In this document: one piece after another, positions 41,190 to 49,042 of the stretch
Layout: the number at the start of each line of letters is the position of its first letter
Position numbering within the stretch: the first letter of the stretch is position 1
Assembly (NCBI RefSeq): GCF_900114455.1
Contig: NZ_FOTC01000002.1
Coordinates: 715,012 to 779,011 of the forward strand
Source: Halogranum rubrum
GTDB taxonomy: Archaea; Halobacteriota; Halobacteria; Halobacteriales; Haloferacaceae
Length of the DNA stretch: 64,000 nt
Reading direction: 5' to 3'
Notes under the pieces: generated by a model
What the model was told of the DNA's origin: nothing
Databases searched by the model: none
Seen by the model: the letters and a program-made list of their open reading frames with translations, nothing else
Program-made: the position numbers and the translations under genes

Positions 41190-42164
41190 CTAGTCGTGAC
41201 CCGACGCGCGGACCGGTTGGTACGGCTCTTCGAGATACTCCATGTCGCTCGAACTCAGTTTGACGTCCAACGCCTCGACGGCGTCTTCCAGATGCTCGAT
41301 GCTCGTCGTGCCGACGATTGGCGCGTCCACCGAGTCTTTGTGGAACAGCCACGCGAGGCTGATTTGGGCCATCTTGACGCCCTTCTCGTCGGCGAGTTCC
41401 TGCACGCGCTCGTTGACCTCTTTCCCGCCGCCTTCGAGGTACGGGTGCTGGCGAGCCAAGTCGTCGGACTGGCCGCGCGTCGTCGCCTCCGACTCCTCGT
41501 GGGGCCGAGTGAGGTAGCCACGGGCCAGTGGCGACCACGGGATGACGCCGACGTTCTCCTTCGCACAGAGCGGGAGCATCTCGCGCTCCTCCTCGCGATA
41601 GAGCAGGTTGTAGTGGTTCTGCATCGTCTGGAACCGTTCGAGTCCGAGTCGTTCGGACGTGTGCAGCGCCTCTGCGAACTGGTGGGTCCACATCGACGAT
41701 GCGCCGATGTAGCGCACCTTCTCGCGGCGAATCGCGTCGTCGAGGGCGGCGAGCGTCTGCGCTATGGGTGTGTCGTAGTCCCAGCGGTGAATCTGGTAGA
41801 GGTCGACCGTGTCCATCCCGAGTCTGTCGAGAGAGTGCTCCAACTCCTGTTCGATAGCCTTCCGTGAGAGGCCACCCGAGTTCGGGTTGTCATCGTCCAT
41901 CTGGAAGTAGCCCTTCGTGGCGACGACGGACTCCTCGCGGCGGCCTTCGAGGGCTTTGCCGAGGACGCGTTCGGACTCGCCCATCGAGTACATGTTGGCC
42001 GTATCGAAGAAGTTGATTCCGAGGTCTATCGCCCGTTCGACGAGTTCGAGTCCCTCCTCTTCGTCGAGTACCCAGTCGCGCCAGTCGCTCGTCCCGAAAC
42101 TCATACAGCCGAGACAGATGCGCGAAACCTCCATGCCGGTGTCGCCGAGGGTCGTATACTCCAT
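41190..42164 (-). CDS. Aldo/keto reductase
   Basis: A 324-residue TIM-barrel NADPH-dependent oxidoreductase. The catalytic tetrad is visible: Asp54 and Tyr59 in NFFDTANMYS, Lys84 in VATKGYF, and His126 in YQIHRWD. The start MEYTTLGDTGMEVSRICLG and the block GLNFFDTANMYSMGESERVLGKAL place it with the YhdN/Tas-like group. Complete length. The physiological substrate is unknown; detoxification of aldehydes or sugar metabolism is common. It is divergent from the bactofilin-like gene. Confidence 0.92.
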   Translation of the reverse strand: MEYTTLGDTGMEVSRICLGCMSFGTSDWRDWVLDEEEGLELVERAIDLGINFFDTANMYSMGESERVLGKALEGRREESVVATKGYFQMDDDNPNSGGLSRKAIEQELEHSLDRLGMDTVDLYQIHRWDYDTPIAQTLAALDDAIRREKVRYIGASSMWTHQFAEALHTSERLGLERFQTMQNHYNLLYREEEREMLPLCAKENVGVIPWSPLARGYLTRPHEESEATTRGQSDDLARQHPYLEGGGKEVNERVQELADEKGVKMAQISLAWLFHKDSVDAPIVGTTSIEHLEDAVEALDVKLSSSDMEYLEEPYQPVRASGHD

Positions 42165-42306
42165 GTGCGAGACTCACTGTCAACGCACAAAAGCGTCGGT
42201 TTCGCGGAAGACGAAGCGGAGTGCTGTCGCGTGCCACTGTCGATTTTATGCCGCAGACACGCGTCTCTACACTCGACGAGAGCGTTCCGCTCTCGTCGTG
42301 ATTTCC

Positions 42307-43446
42307 ATGACTCACAACGTTCGACAGATGGGGTACCGCCTCGGTGTCCTGCTCGTCGTGCTCCTCGTGGTGGCGGGGTCGGTCCCCACACTCGCCTTCG
42401 CACAGGAAACGAACGCAGACGAGACGCGTGCCGGCGGTATCGTCAGAATCGGCCCGGGCGAGACGGTTACGGGTGACCTCGATGCGACCGGTGGCACCGT
42501 TCTCGTCTCCGGAACGGTCGACGGTGACCTCGAAGCGGTCGGCGGCACCGTCGTCGTCTCGGGTACCGTCACCGGCGACGTCACGGCAGTCGCCGGGTCG
42601 GTCACCATCGAGGGTGACGTCGGCGGCAGCGTCGACGCTCTCGGTGGGAGCGTCGTCGTCCGCGACGGCGCGCGTATCGACGGGTCGCTCGAAGCAGCGG
42701 CAGGAGCCATCCGACTCGACGGTGAAGTCGTCGGGAACGCGCGTCTCGGCGGCGACGAGGTGGCGCTCGGTCCAACCGCCGTGGTCGGCGGGAACGTCGA
42801 GTACGACGCCGAAACGTTCGACGTCGCGCCCGGCGCATCCGTCGCCGGGACGACGACGCAGAACGACGACCTCTCGTTCGACGTCGGGTCGCCGTTCGCC
42901 GGTGGTGTCGACTTCGCGGTGCCGGCGATTCCACCAATCGTCGCCGTCGCTTACGGCTTCCTCGCGAACCTCCTGCTCGGCGCAGTCGTGTTGCTCGTCG
43001 CACCGCGCTTCGCCGAACAGGTCGTCGAGGTTGGAACGTCTCGGGCCGTCCAGAGCGGCGGCGTCGGTCTACTGACGTTGGTCGGCGTCCCAATCGTGCT
43101 GGTGATTCTGCTCCTCACCATCGTCGGGATTCCGCTCTCGCTGCTCGGGTTCGTCGTCTTCGGGTTCACGCTCTGGGTCGGTCAGGTACTCGGCGCGTAT
43201 CTCGTCGGGACGAAGGCACTCGACATGGCCGACAGTAGCTCGCGGTGGGGTGCGCTCGTCCTCGGGTTGCTGGTACTCGCCGTACTCGGAGTTCTCCCAT
43301 TCGGTCTCGGTGGTATCGTGAGCTTCGTCATCTTGCTGCTCGGACTCGGTGCGCTGGCACTCGTGCTGTACGAGCGGTCGCGTGGTGACCGTCGCCGGTC
43401 GGCCCCGGCCGTCGACGACGACCCGGGACGCCGACCGACGGCGTGA
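42307..43446 (+). CDS. Secreted bactofilin-like protein with C-terminal TM bundle
   Basis: A 379-residue protein. A Sec-type signal peptide (YRLGVLLVVLLVVAGSVPTLAFA) precedes a right-handed beta-helix of short TVLVSGTVDGDLEAVGGTVV-type repeats from about residue 50 to 190, as in bactofilins and polymer-forming cytoskeletal proteins. The C-terminal 150 residues contain four membrane helices (AYGFLANLLLGAVVLLVA, ..GVPIVLVILLLTIVGIPL.., FGFTLWVGQVLGAYLV and VLGLLVLAVLGVLPFG). A surface scaffold anchored in the membrane is plausible. ATG 42307 gives a good signal; 42328 is an alternative. Divergent from the aldo/keto reductase. Confidence 0.8.
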   Translation: MTHNVRQMGYRLGVLLVVLLVVAGSVPTLAFAQETNADETRAGGIVRIGPGETVTGDLDATGGTVLVSGTVDGDLEAVGGTVVVSGTVTGDVTAVAGSVTIEGDVGGSVDALGGSVVVRDGARIDGSLEAAAGAIRLDGEVVGNARLGGDEVALGPTAVVGGNVEYDAETFDVAPGASVAGTTTQNDDLSFDVGSPFAGGVDFAVPAIPPIVAVAYGFLANLLLGAVVLLVAPRFAEQVVEVGTSRAVQSGGVGLLTLVGVPIVLVILLLTIVGIPLSLLGFVVFGFTLWVGQVLGAYLVGTKALDMADSSSRWGALVLGLLVLAVLGVLPFGLGGIVSFVILLLGLGALALVLYERSRGDRRRSAPAVDDDPGRRPTA

Positions 43447-43463
43447 GTTCGGGATGTCCCGCT

Positions 43464-44726
43464 TCACTCCTTTTCGACTCGAACGACGAGCGTCCCGGCC
43501 GCGTGGTCACCGATTCGCCGTCCGCCGTCTGAGAGCAGCGCGACGACAGCGCCGAGTACGTACCCGACGATGCCGTCGACGGGACGCAAGAGCGTTCGAA
43601 CGACTGCGTCACGACGCGAGAGCGACGCACCGTCGCCGGCGACGACGACGAGTCCCGTGACACGTTTACCGACTGTCTGTCCGCTCCGGGCTTCGAACCC
43701 GACCCAGTAGGCGGCCCATCCGAGGACGGCACCCACCAAGAATCCCGCCCACAATGCGGCGTCAGACCCGACTACGAGACGACCGAGGAGCGCACAAGAA
43801 GACCCAGCGACGAGAGTGACGACGCTGAGGACGCCCCAGTCAACGAAGAGGGCGACGACCCGTCGGCCGAACACGTCACCTGCGGTGTCGAGGTCACCTC
43901 GGACCGTCCGGACGCCGAACTTCGCGGGAACGCTCCCCTCGACGACGTCACCCTCACGGAGCCAACTCGGCACGTAGGAAGCGACGACGTCGACACCGCG
44001 GTCCTCGGCGGCCGTCGCGAGTCCAGCGAGATGTGCCCGACCGGTGGTGAGACACGCGCGGTCGTAGCCCTCCGCTTCGCAGCGTTCCGCGATACGCTCG
44101 ACCATGACGTCGTTTCGGTGCGAAATCGTGCGGAAGATGGTGTAGAAGATTGCACCGAGTGCGACGTAGCCGAGTGTCCAACCGAGTAGCTCCTGCGACG
44201 AGAGAAACCACCACGACCCGACGAGTACGGGGAAGACGGCGACGACCCAGAACAGTCGATGGACGCGACGAGCCAGACTGAGTGCGGTCCAGCCACCGAC
44301 GACGACACCGGCCGTCGCTCCGGTCGTGACCGGGTCGAGTGCGAGTATCACGAGAAATACGACCCACTCTGCGGCGGTTCGGAGCACACTGCTCTCGCCG
44401 AGTATCGAAATGACGTGGTCGTCGACCGGGTACAACGGGATATCTCGCTCTCGGTGGAGTTTACGCGCGGCGACGACCTCTGCCGGAACGATATCGCGGT
44501 TGAACAGTGCGTAGCCCGGCATGTGGAGGAGCGTGACGAGGAGCATACCGAGTGCCGACACCGGTGCTCGTGCCAGTGCTCGTCCGACCGTCGGAAACGA
44601 GATACCGTCGACCGGGTACTCGACGAACAGCGCGTCGGCTCCTTCGGAGAACCGTGACAGTTCACTGATGACCTTTCCACGACGGTCGATGTGAACCGCT
44701 CCGAAGAGGGCCAGTTTTGTCATCAT
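43464..44726 (-). CDS. TraB/PrgY-like protein fused to an RDD domain
   Basis: A 420-residue fusion. The N-terminal 110 residues have the TraB/GumN-type pattern: GAVHIDRRGKVISEL and ALFVEYPVDG, with a later CLTTGRAHLAGL block. Two or three membrane helices follow (about residues 120-180). The C-terminal 140 residues are an RDD domain: FGRRVVALFVDWGVLSV, GFEARSGQTVGKRVTGLVVV and SRRDAVVRTLLRPVDGIVGYV, with the RDD-typical basic loop and paired helices. TraB proteins relate to peptidase-like inhibitor or pheromone-shutdown proteins; RDD domains relate to small-ion or stress functions. The fusion suggests one membrane-linked role, not known. Start ATG 44726, or 44723. Confidence 0.8.
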   Translation of the reverse strand: MMTKLALFGAVHIDRRGKVISELSRFSEGADALFVEYPVDGISFPTVGRALARAPVSALGMLLVTLLHMPGYALFNRDIVPAEVVAARKLHRERDIPLYPVDDHVISILGESSVLRTAAEWVVFLVILALDPVTTGATAGVVVGGWTALSLARRVHRLFWVVAVFPVLVGSWWFLSSQELLGWTLGYVALGAIFYTIFRTISHRNDVMVERIAERCEAEGYDRACLTTGRAHLAGLATAAEDRGVDVVASYVPSWLREGDVVEGSVPAKFGVRTVRGDLDTAGDVFGRRVVALFVDWGVLSVVTLVAGSSCALLGRLVVGSDAALWAGFLVGAVLGWAAYWVGFEARSGQTVGKRVTGLVVVAGDGASLSRRDAVVRTLLRPVDGIVGYVLGAVVALLSDGGRRIGDHAAGTLVVRVEKE

Positions 44727-44803
44727 CCGGACCTCTCACGGATGCGATAAAATCACACCGACTCTACCCAAATGATTATCCGTGGGCTTTTCGACTCTCG
44801 GCT

Positions 44804-46423
44804 ATGGCAATCGAGTACGACGACGCCGTCGCAACGTTCGAGTGGGACATCCCCGACGACTACAACCTCCCGTCGGTCATCGAGTCCCACGCGGACTCCT
44901 TCGGCGACCGAGTCGCCGTCTACTTCCGCGACTCTGACGGCACACGCGAAGAGCGGACTTACGACGACATCCGCCGCGACATGAACCGTTTCGCCAACGC
45001 CCTGGCGGAACTCGGCGTCGGCAAGGGTGACCGCGTGATGCATCTCTTTCCGCGCCACCCCGATGGCTTCGCCGTCCAACTGGGCGCGCTGAAGCGCGGC
45101 GCGCTTCTCGTCCCCTGCTCGGAGATGCTGAAGCCGAAGGACCTCCAGTTCCGCGCCAACGACTGTGAGGCGACCACCGTCGTCGCCCACGCCGACCTGA
45201 CGGAGATGGTCGACCCTATCGCCGACGACTCGCCGCTCGACACCTTCATCTCGCTCGACGGTGCGTCGGGTGACTGGCAGGCGTTCTCGGACCTCCTCGA
45301 CGGCCAATCCGGCGAACACGACGGCCCCGCCATCGCGGCAGAGGACCCGATGTCCATCAACTACACCTCGGGAACGACGGGCAACCCGAAACCCGTCCGG
45401 CACAAGCATCGCTGGATGCGCTGCTTCGAACTCGTCAACGGCCCGTACTGGTGGGGTGTCACGGCCGAGACGGACTTCGACGACGAACTGCTCTGGGCGA
45501 CGACGGGGACCGGATGGGCCAAGTGGTTCTGGAGCCCCGTCGGCGTCGGCCTGACGACCGGTGCCTCCCAACTCATCTACGAGGGAGAGTTCGACCCCGA
45601 GACGTTCTTGCAGGTGATGGACGAGGAGGGAGTCACCCGTCTCTGTGCCGTGCCGACGCAGTACCGCATGTTCACACAAGTGGACCTCTCGGGCTACGAC
45701 ATCGACCTGCAGTCGGCGCTCTCGGCGGGCGAACCGCTCAACCGTGAACCCATCGAGCGCGTCGAGGAGGCGTTCGGCGTCACCCCGCGTGACGGCTACG
45801 GTCAGACCGAGACAGTCGCACTCGTTACCAACTACCCCGGTATCGACGTCCGGCCCGGAAGCATGGGCAAACCGACGCCCGGCCTCGGCACGACCATCAT
45901 CGACGACGACGAGAACGAACTCGACGCGGGCGAAATTGGCGAAATCGCCGTTCCCGTCGGCTGTCCGGGCATCTTCGACGGCTACTACGAGAAGCCAAAC
46001 CTCGACGAGAAGACGTTCTCCGGCGAGTACTACCGAACCGGCGACTTGGCCTCTCGCGACGAGGACGGCTACTTCTTCTTCGAGGGCCGCGCCGACGACA
46101 TCATCATCTCCGCGGGCTACCGTATCGGCCCGTTCGAAGTCGAAGACGCGCTCATCTCGCACCCCGCCGTCGCCGAGGCTGCCGCCGTCGCCAGCCCCCA
46201 CGAGGAACGCGGCGACGTCGTGAAGGCGTACGTCATCCTCGCGGAGGGCTACGACGCGAACGACGAACTCGTCGACGAGCTACAGAGCTTCATGAAAGCG
46301 GAGACGGCACCGTACAAATATCCGCGTCGAATCGAGTTCGTCGACGAACTCCCCAAGACGTCGAGCGGGAAGATTCGCCGTATCGAACTTCGCCAGCGCG
46401 AAGTCGACCAGTTCGGGCAGTAA
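44804..46423 (+). CDS. Acyl-CoA synthetase (AMP-forming)
   Basis: A 539-residue adenylating enzyme, MAIEYDDAVATFEWDIPDDYNLPSVIESHADSFGDRVA onwards. The ATP motif is MSINYTSGTTGNPKPVRHKH; A5 is DGYGQTETVALVTNYPG; A7 is YRTGDLASRDEDGYFFFEGRADDIIISAGYRIGPFEVE; the catalytic Lys lies in KTSSGKIRRIELRQRE near the end. It activates a carboxylate as acyl-AMP and then acyl-CoA; it resembles the acetoacetyl/medium-chain acyl-CoA group in the active-site loop. Exact substrate not determined. ATG 44804 is chosen for the family-like start. Divergent from the TraB-RDD gene. Confidence 0.93.
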   Translation: MAIEYDDAVATFEWDIPDDYNLPSVIESHADSFGDRVAVYFRDSDGTREERTYDDIRRDMNRFANALAELGVGKGDRVMHLFPRHPDGFAVQLGALKRGALLVPCSEMLKPKDLQFRANDCEATTVVAHADLTEMVDPIADDSPLDTFISLDGASGDWQAFSDLLDGQSGEHDGPAIAAEDPMSINYTSGTTGNPKPVRHKHRWMRCFELVNGPYWWGVTAETDFDDELLWATTGTGWAKWFWSPVGVGLTTGASQLIYEGEFDPETFLQVMDEEGVTRLCAVPTQYRMFTQVDLSGYDIDLQSALSAGEPLNREPIERVEEAFGVTPRDGYGQTETVALVTNYPGIDVRPGSMGKPTPGLGTTIIDDDENELDAGEIGEIAVPVGCPGIFDGYYEKPNLDEKTFSGEYYRTGDLASRDEDGYFFFEGRADDIIISAGYRIGPFEVEDALISHPAVAEAAAVASPHEERGDVVKAYVILAEGYDANDELVDELQSFMKAETAPYKYPRRIEFVDELPKTSSGKIRRIELRQREVDQFGQ

Positions 46424-46452
46424 CGTCTTCGAGTAGCGCTGATTCTCCTCGT

Positions 46453-46659
46453 TTAGCTGTCCGCGCCGTCACGGAAACTCGCCGTGTAGACGAAGAACGC
46501 ACCGGTCGCGATGACGAACGTGAGAAACGTCACGAGCGACAGCACCGTCGCGATTGGTTCGAGTGGAGAGAGAAACTCTGCACCGGTAGTGTCGAGGACG
46601 AGAATCGCGAGAAGTGCAGCGACGAGTGCGAGCAACCAGTTCGTCAAGACGTTGTCCAT
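46453..46659 (-). CDS. Small two-TM membrane protein
   Basis: A 68-residue hydrophobic protein, MDNVLTNWLLALVAALLAILVLDTTGAEFLSPLEPIATVLSLVTFLTFVIATGAFFVYTASFRDGADS. Two helices separated by an acidic loop. No family recognised. It converges with the acyl-CoA synthetase gene, 29 nt away. Confidence 0.6.
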   Translation of the reverse strand: MDNVLTNWLLALVAALLAILVLDTTGAEFLSPLEPIATVLSLVTFLTFVIATGAFFVYTASFRDGADS

Positions 46660-46700
46660 GGACCCGTCGACACAGCCCCGACGGTAAACGCTGTCGACGG

Positions 46701-46976
46701 TCAGAGACGCTTCAGGCGGACTTCTTCGTCCGTCACCGTCGAAATCTGTTCTTTCCGTATCGTCGAGGTGGCTCCCCGCTCGACGCCGAACCCCTCTCGG
46801 ATCGAGTCGGAGAGCGTTTCGTCGGCTTCGAGTGTGGCCGCGCCGTCGGCGACGGCTGTGACCGTGCCGATTCGTTCTCCGTCGTCTGTGACAACCGGCT
46901 TGCCGTCGTCGTCCTCGCTGAACTGATGTGCCGTACCGTAGGGTGCAGTCGGCGCGTAGGTGTGTCTCCCGGCCAT
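46701..46976 (-). CDS. PRC-barrel-like small protein overlapping the flavin reductase gene
   Basis: A 91-residue soluble acidic protein, MAGRHTYAPTAPYGTAHQFSEDDDGKPVVTDDGERIGTVTAVADGAATLEADETLSDSIREGF and onwards. The strand pattern VVTDDGERIGTVTAVADGAATLEA recalls PRC-barrel proteins, which bind other proteins or RNA. Its ATG (46974-46976) shares one base with the upstream gene's TGA (46976-46978), so they are translationally coupled. Function unknown. Confidence 0.75.
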   Translation of the reverse strand: MAGRHTYAPTAPYGTAHQFSEDDDGKPVVTDDGERIGTVTAVADGAATLEADETLSDSIREGFGVERGATSTIRKEQISTVTDEEVRLKRL

Positions 46977-47698
46977 CAGTTCTCTGCTTCCTCCGCTTCG
47001 TCTACAACCTCGTCGTCTTCCCAGCCTTCGGTGTAGATACGCTCGTCGTCGACGCCTTCGTCTTTCAACAGCTCCGTCGTGTCGACGACCATCTCCGGGA
47101 CGCCACAGACGTAGAAGTCCGTGTCGTCGAGCGTGTCGAGTTCGTCGACGACGTGGTCTTGGACGTGACCGGTCGGACCGTCCCACTCCTCGTCGGACAG
47201 CGTGTACGTGACTTCGACGTTCTCGTTACTCGCCGCCAGTCGGGTGAACGTCTCGCGGTAGATGAGGTCCTCCTGTGTCTTCTCGCCGACGAACAGGTGG
47301 GCGGTCCCCGTGCCCTCCTCGGCGTAGGCATCGAGCATCGCCGCCATCGGCGTGATTCCCGTCCCGGTGGCGACGAAGGCGACGTCCGAGTCGAAGTCGC
47401 GGACGTAGAGTTCCCCCTCGACGTCACCGACGTCGACGGTGTCACCACGCTCTCGTTCGTGCATCCAAACAGATGCGGTCCCATCGTCGTACCGACGGAT
47501 GGCGAGCGTCAGTTCGTCGGTTCCGGGGCGGTTGGTCGCCGTGTAGGGACGAACGACCTCCTCGCCGTCCTCCTCGAAGTGGACGGTCGTGTGTTGGCCG
47601 GGGCGAAACTCGAAGGTGTGGTCGTCTGCGACGAGGCGAAACTGCTTCACGTCGGGCGTGACCTCGTGGACGTCGGCGACGGTCGTCTCGTACGTCAT
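46976..47698 (-). CDS. Ferredoxin-NADP+ reductase-like FAD oxidoreductase
   Basis: A 240-residue two-domain flavoenzyme. The FAD-binding RxYT is RPYTATN (residues 50-56) and the NAD(P) domain opens VATGTGITPMAAM (about 110-122); the C-terminal CG motif is YVCGVPEMV near residue 200. It transfers electrons between NAD(P)H and a carrier such as ferredoxin or an oxygenase subunit; no partner is adjacent. The C-terminus is strongly acidic (EGWEDDEVVDEAEEAEN). It is the upstream member of a two-gene operon. An inverted repeat TGCCG-aatc-CGGCA (47757-47770) lies near its predicted promoter. Confidence 0.9.
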   Translation of the reverse strand: MTYETTVADVHEVTPDVKQFRLVADDHTFEFRPGQHTTVHFEEDGEEVVRPYTATNRPGTDELTLAIRRYDDGTASVWMHERERGDTVDVGDVEGELYVRDFDSDVAFVATGTGITPMAAMLDAYAEEGTGTAHLFVGEKTQEDLIYRETFTRLAASNENVEVTYTLSDEEWDGPTGHVQDHVVDELDTLDDTDFYVCGVPEMVVDTTELLKDEGVDDERIYTEGWEDDEVVDEAEEAEN

Positions 47699-48140
47699 CT
47701 ACCGGGTCGACTCTCGGAACGCTCAAAGGCGTGACGGCCAGTCCAACGCTCGAAGCTGCCGAATCCGGCATATTCAATTCTTCAGTTAATACCAGAACTC
47801 TGGGTGTTTCGGGAGTACCGGCTGGTCGACGAACAGCAACTCCTAGGGTCCGAGTGCTTCGACGAGTCGCTGGCAAGTGACCTGTGGGTAACAGCACGAG
47901 AGTCGTCGCTGTCGGGCAGGAGCGACTGCGAAAAAACCACGTGTGGATACTACGCCACGACCGGTGTGGGTTGACAGACCGCGCACGGTGTGCGCAAGAC
48001 TACCATTGCTCACACACGGTCTTGACTGTATCGCTCAGACAGCCGACACTGTTCAGTAGTGTCCATCACCGTCCGTCGGTGGATACCGACTCCGCGAGGT
48101 GCTATCGGGACACTCCGAACAGACCGGTTGCGAGACCGTC
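47699..48140. other. Gene-free spacer with small dyads
   Basis: About 440 nt between the flavin reductase gene and cspA, with no supportable gene. It contains perfect inverted repeats GCGCAC-ggt-GTGCGC (47981-47995) and CAAGAC...GTCTTG (47995-48000, 48019-48024). These could be terminator or processing signals at the 3' end of cspA (minus strand), but no T-tract is clear. Confidence 0.45.
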
Positions 48141-48335
48141 TTAGAGCCGTTCGACGTTCTTCGCTCGTGGTCCCTTGTCCGCTTGTTCGATGTCGAACTC
48201 GACTTCCTGTCCTTCTTCGAGGTCCGGGCCGCCGACGTCCTCCATGTGGAAGAACACGTCGTCGTCTGCGTCGTCCGTCTCGATAAATCCGTAGCCGCCT
48301 GTGTCGTTAAAAAACGCCACTTTACCTTTCGCCAT
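48141..48335 (-). CDS. cspA: Cold-shock protein
   Basis: A 64-residue OB-fold nucleic-acid-binding protein, MAKGKVAFFNDTGGYGFIETDDADDDVFFHMEDVGGPDL and onwards. RNP1 is GGYGFIE and RNP2 is DVFFHM. The loop is acidic (TDDADDD), as expected in a halophile. It chaperones RNA at low temperature or during growth. Complete length. Confidence 0.96.
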   Translation of the reverse strand: MAKGKVAFFNDTGGYGFIETDDADDDVFFHMEDVGGPDLEEGQEVEFDIEQADKGPRAKNVERL

Positions 48336-48488
48336 ACGGTGAACGAGACGTCACTTGTGAGTATAAGACTTGTGGCAACTGGCAGTACCATCCGGAACAA
48401 ATAGACGTCTCTCGCCGTTGGAAGGTCGATTTCGAGCACTCTGATCTCGTGACGCTCGCTCTGCACTCTAAGGACGTCGGCACTCTCC

Positions 48489-48857
48489 TTAGTGTACTGT
48501 GACGAGCGTCTGCACCGACTGTCGAAGCTCTCCCTTTCGGACCGGTTTCTCCAGCAGTTGCCGGGCACCGATAGAGAGGGCTTTCTGTCTGACCCCGCTG
48601 GGGAGCCGTTTCGCGAGGACGAGAATCGGGACGCCGAGCGACTGCAGACGCTCGCAGCGTGCCCAAATCTCTGCGGTGAACCCGTCGATGTCGAGGACGG
48701 CCAGCGAGACACCGTCGGCCTCCTGGAGCAACGCGTCGAACTCTTCGACGTCGTCTGCGGTCAGGACACGATACCCTGCCTCGTCGAGGAGTCCTCTCAT
48801 CAGTTCGAGATTTCGGCTGCGGGAGGCGACGGCGAGGATGAGCGCGTCGCCAGCCAT
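48489..48857 (-). CDS. Degenerate response-regulator receiver domain
   Basis: A 122-residue stand-alone receiver fold, MAGDALILAVASRSRNLELMRGLLDEAGYRVL and onwards. Strand 3 ends VLDIDGF with Asp56 and Asp58, one of which could be the phosphoacceptor. Lys104 in EKP is present. The usual acidic pair after strand 1 is absent (here AVASRSRN) and the Thr/Ser switch after strand 4 is Ala (VLAKR). It probably works as a pseudo-receiver with a lost or altered phosphorylation site. No kinase is adjacent; the histidine kinase at 14111-15289 is far away. Confidence 0.75.
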   Translation of the reverse strand: MAGDALILAVASRSRNLELMRGLLDEAGYRVLTADDVEEFDALLQEADGVSLAVLDIDGFTAEIWARCERLQSLGVPILVLAKRLPSGVRQKALSIGARQLLEKPVRKGELRQSVQTLVTVH

Positions 48858-49042
48858 CATCGGCCTCCTCGCGCCCCAGACCGGGGGATTGCTCGACTAC
48901 GTTGCGAAACTCGCGCTACCCAGCCCTGCTGTCGTGACTGACGTCTCTGTCCTCCGTCTACCGACGTTCCCCACTCCTCTCCACCCATTGTGGGTTCACA
49001 CTCGCCGCAGTGACTAAACGTTGTTTGCCGTTCGACCGAACG

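Noticed and set aside
44753-46201. A 482-codon minus-strand frame opposite the acyl-CoA synthetase
   Set aside because: The opposite strand encodes a full AMP-forming enzyme with all motifs; the minus frame has shadow-like composition.
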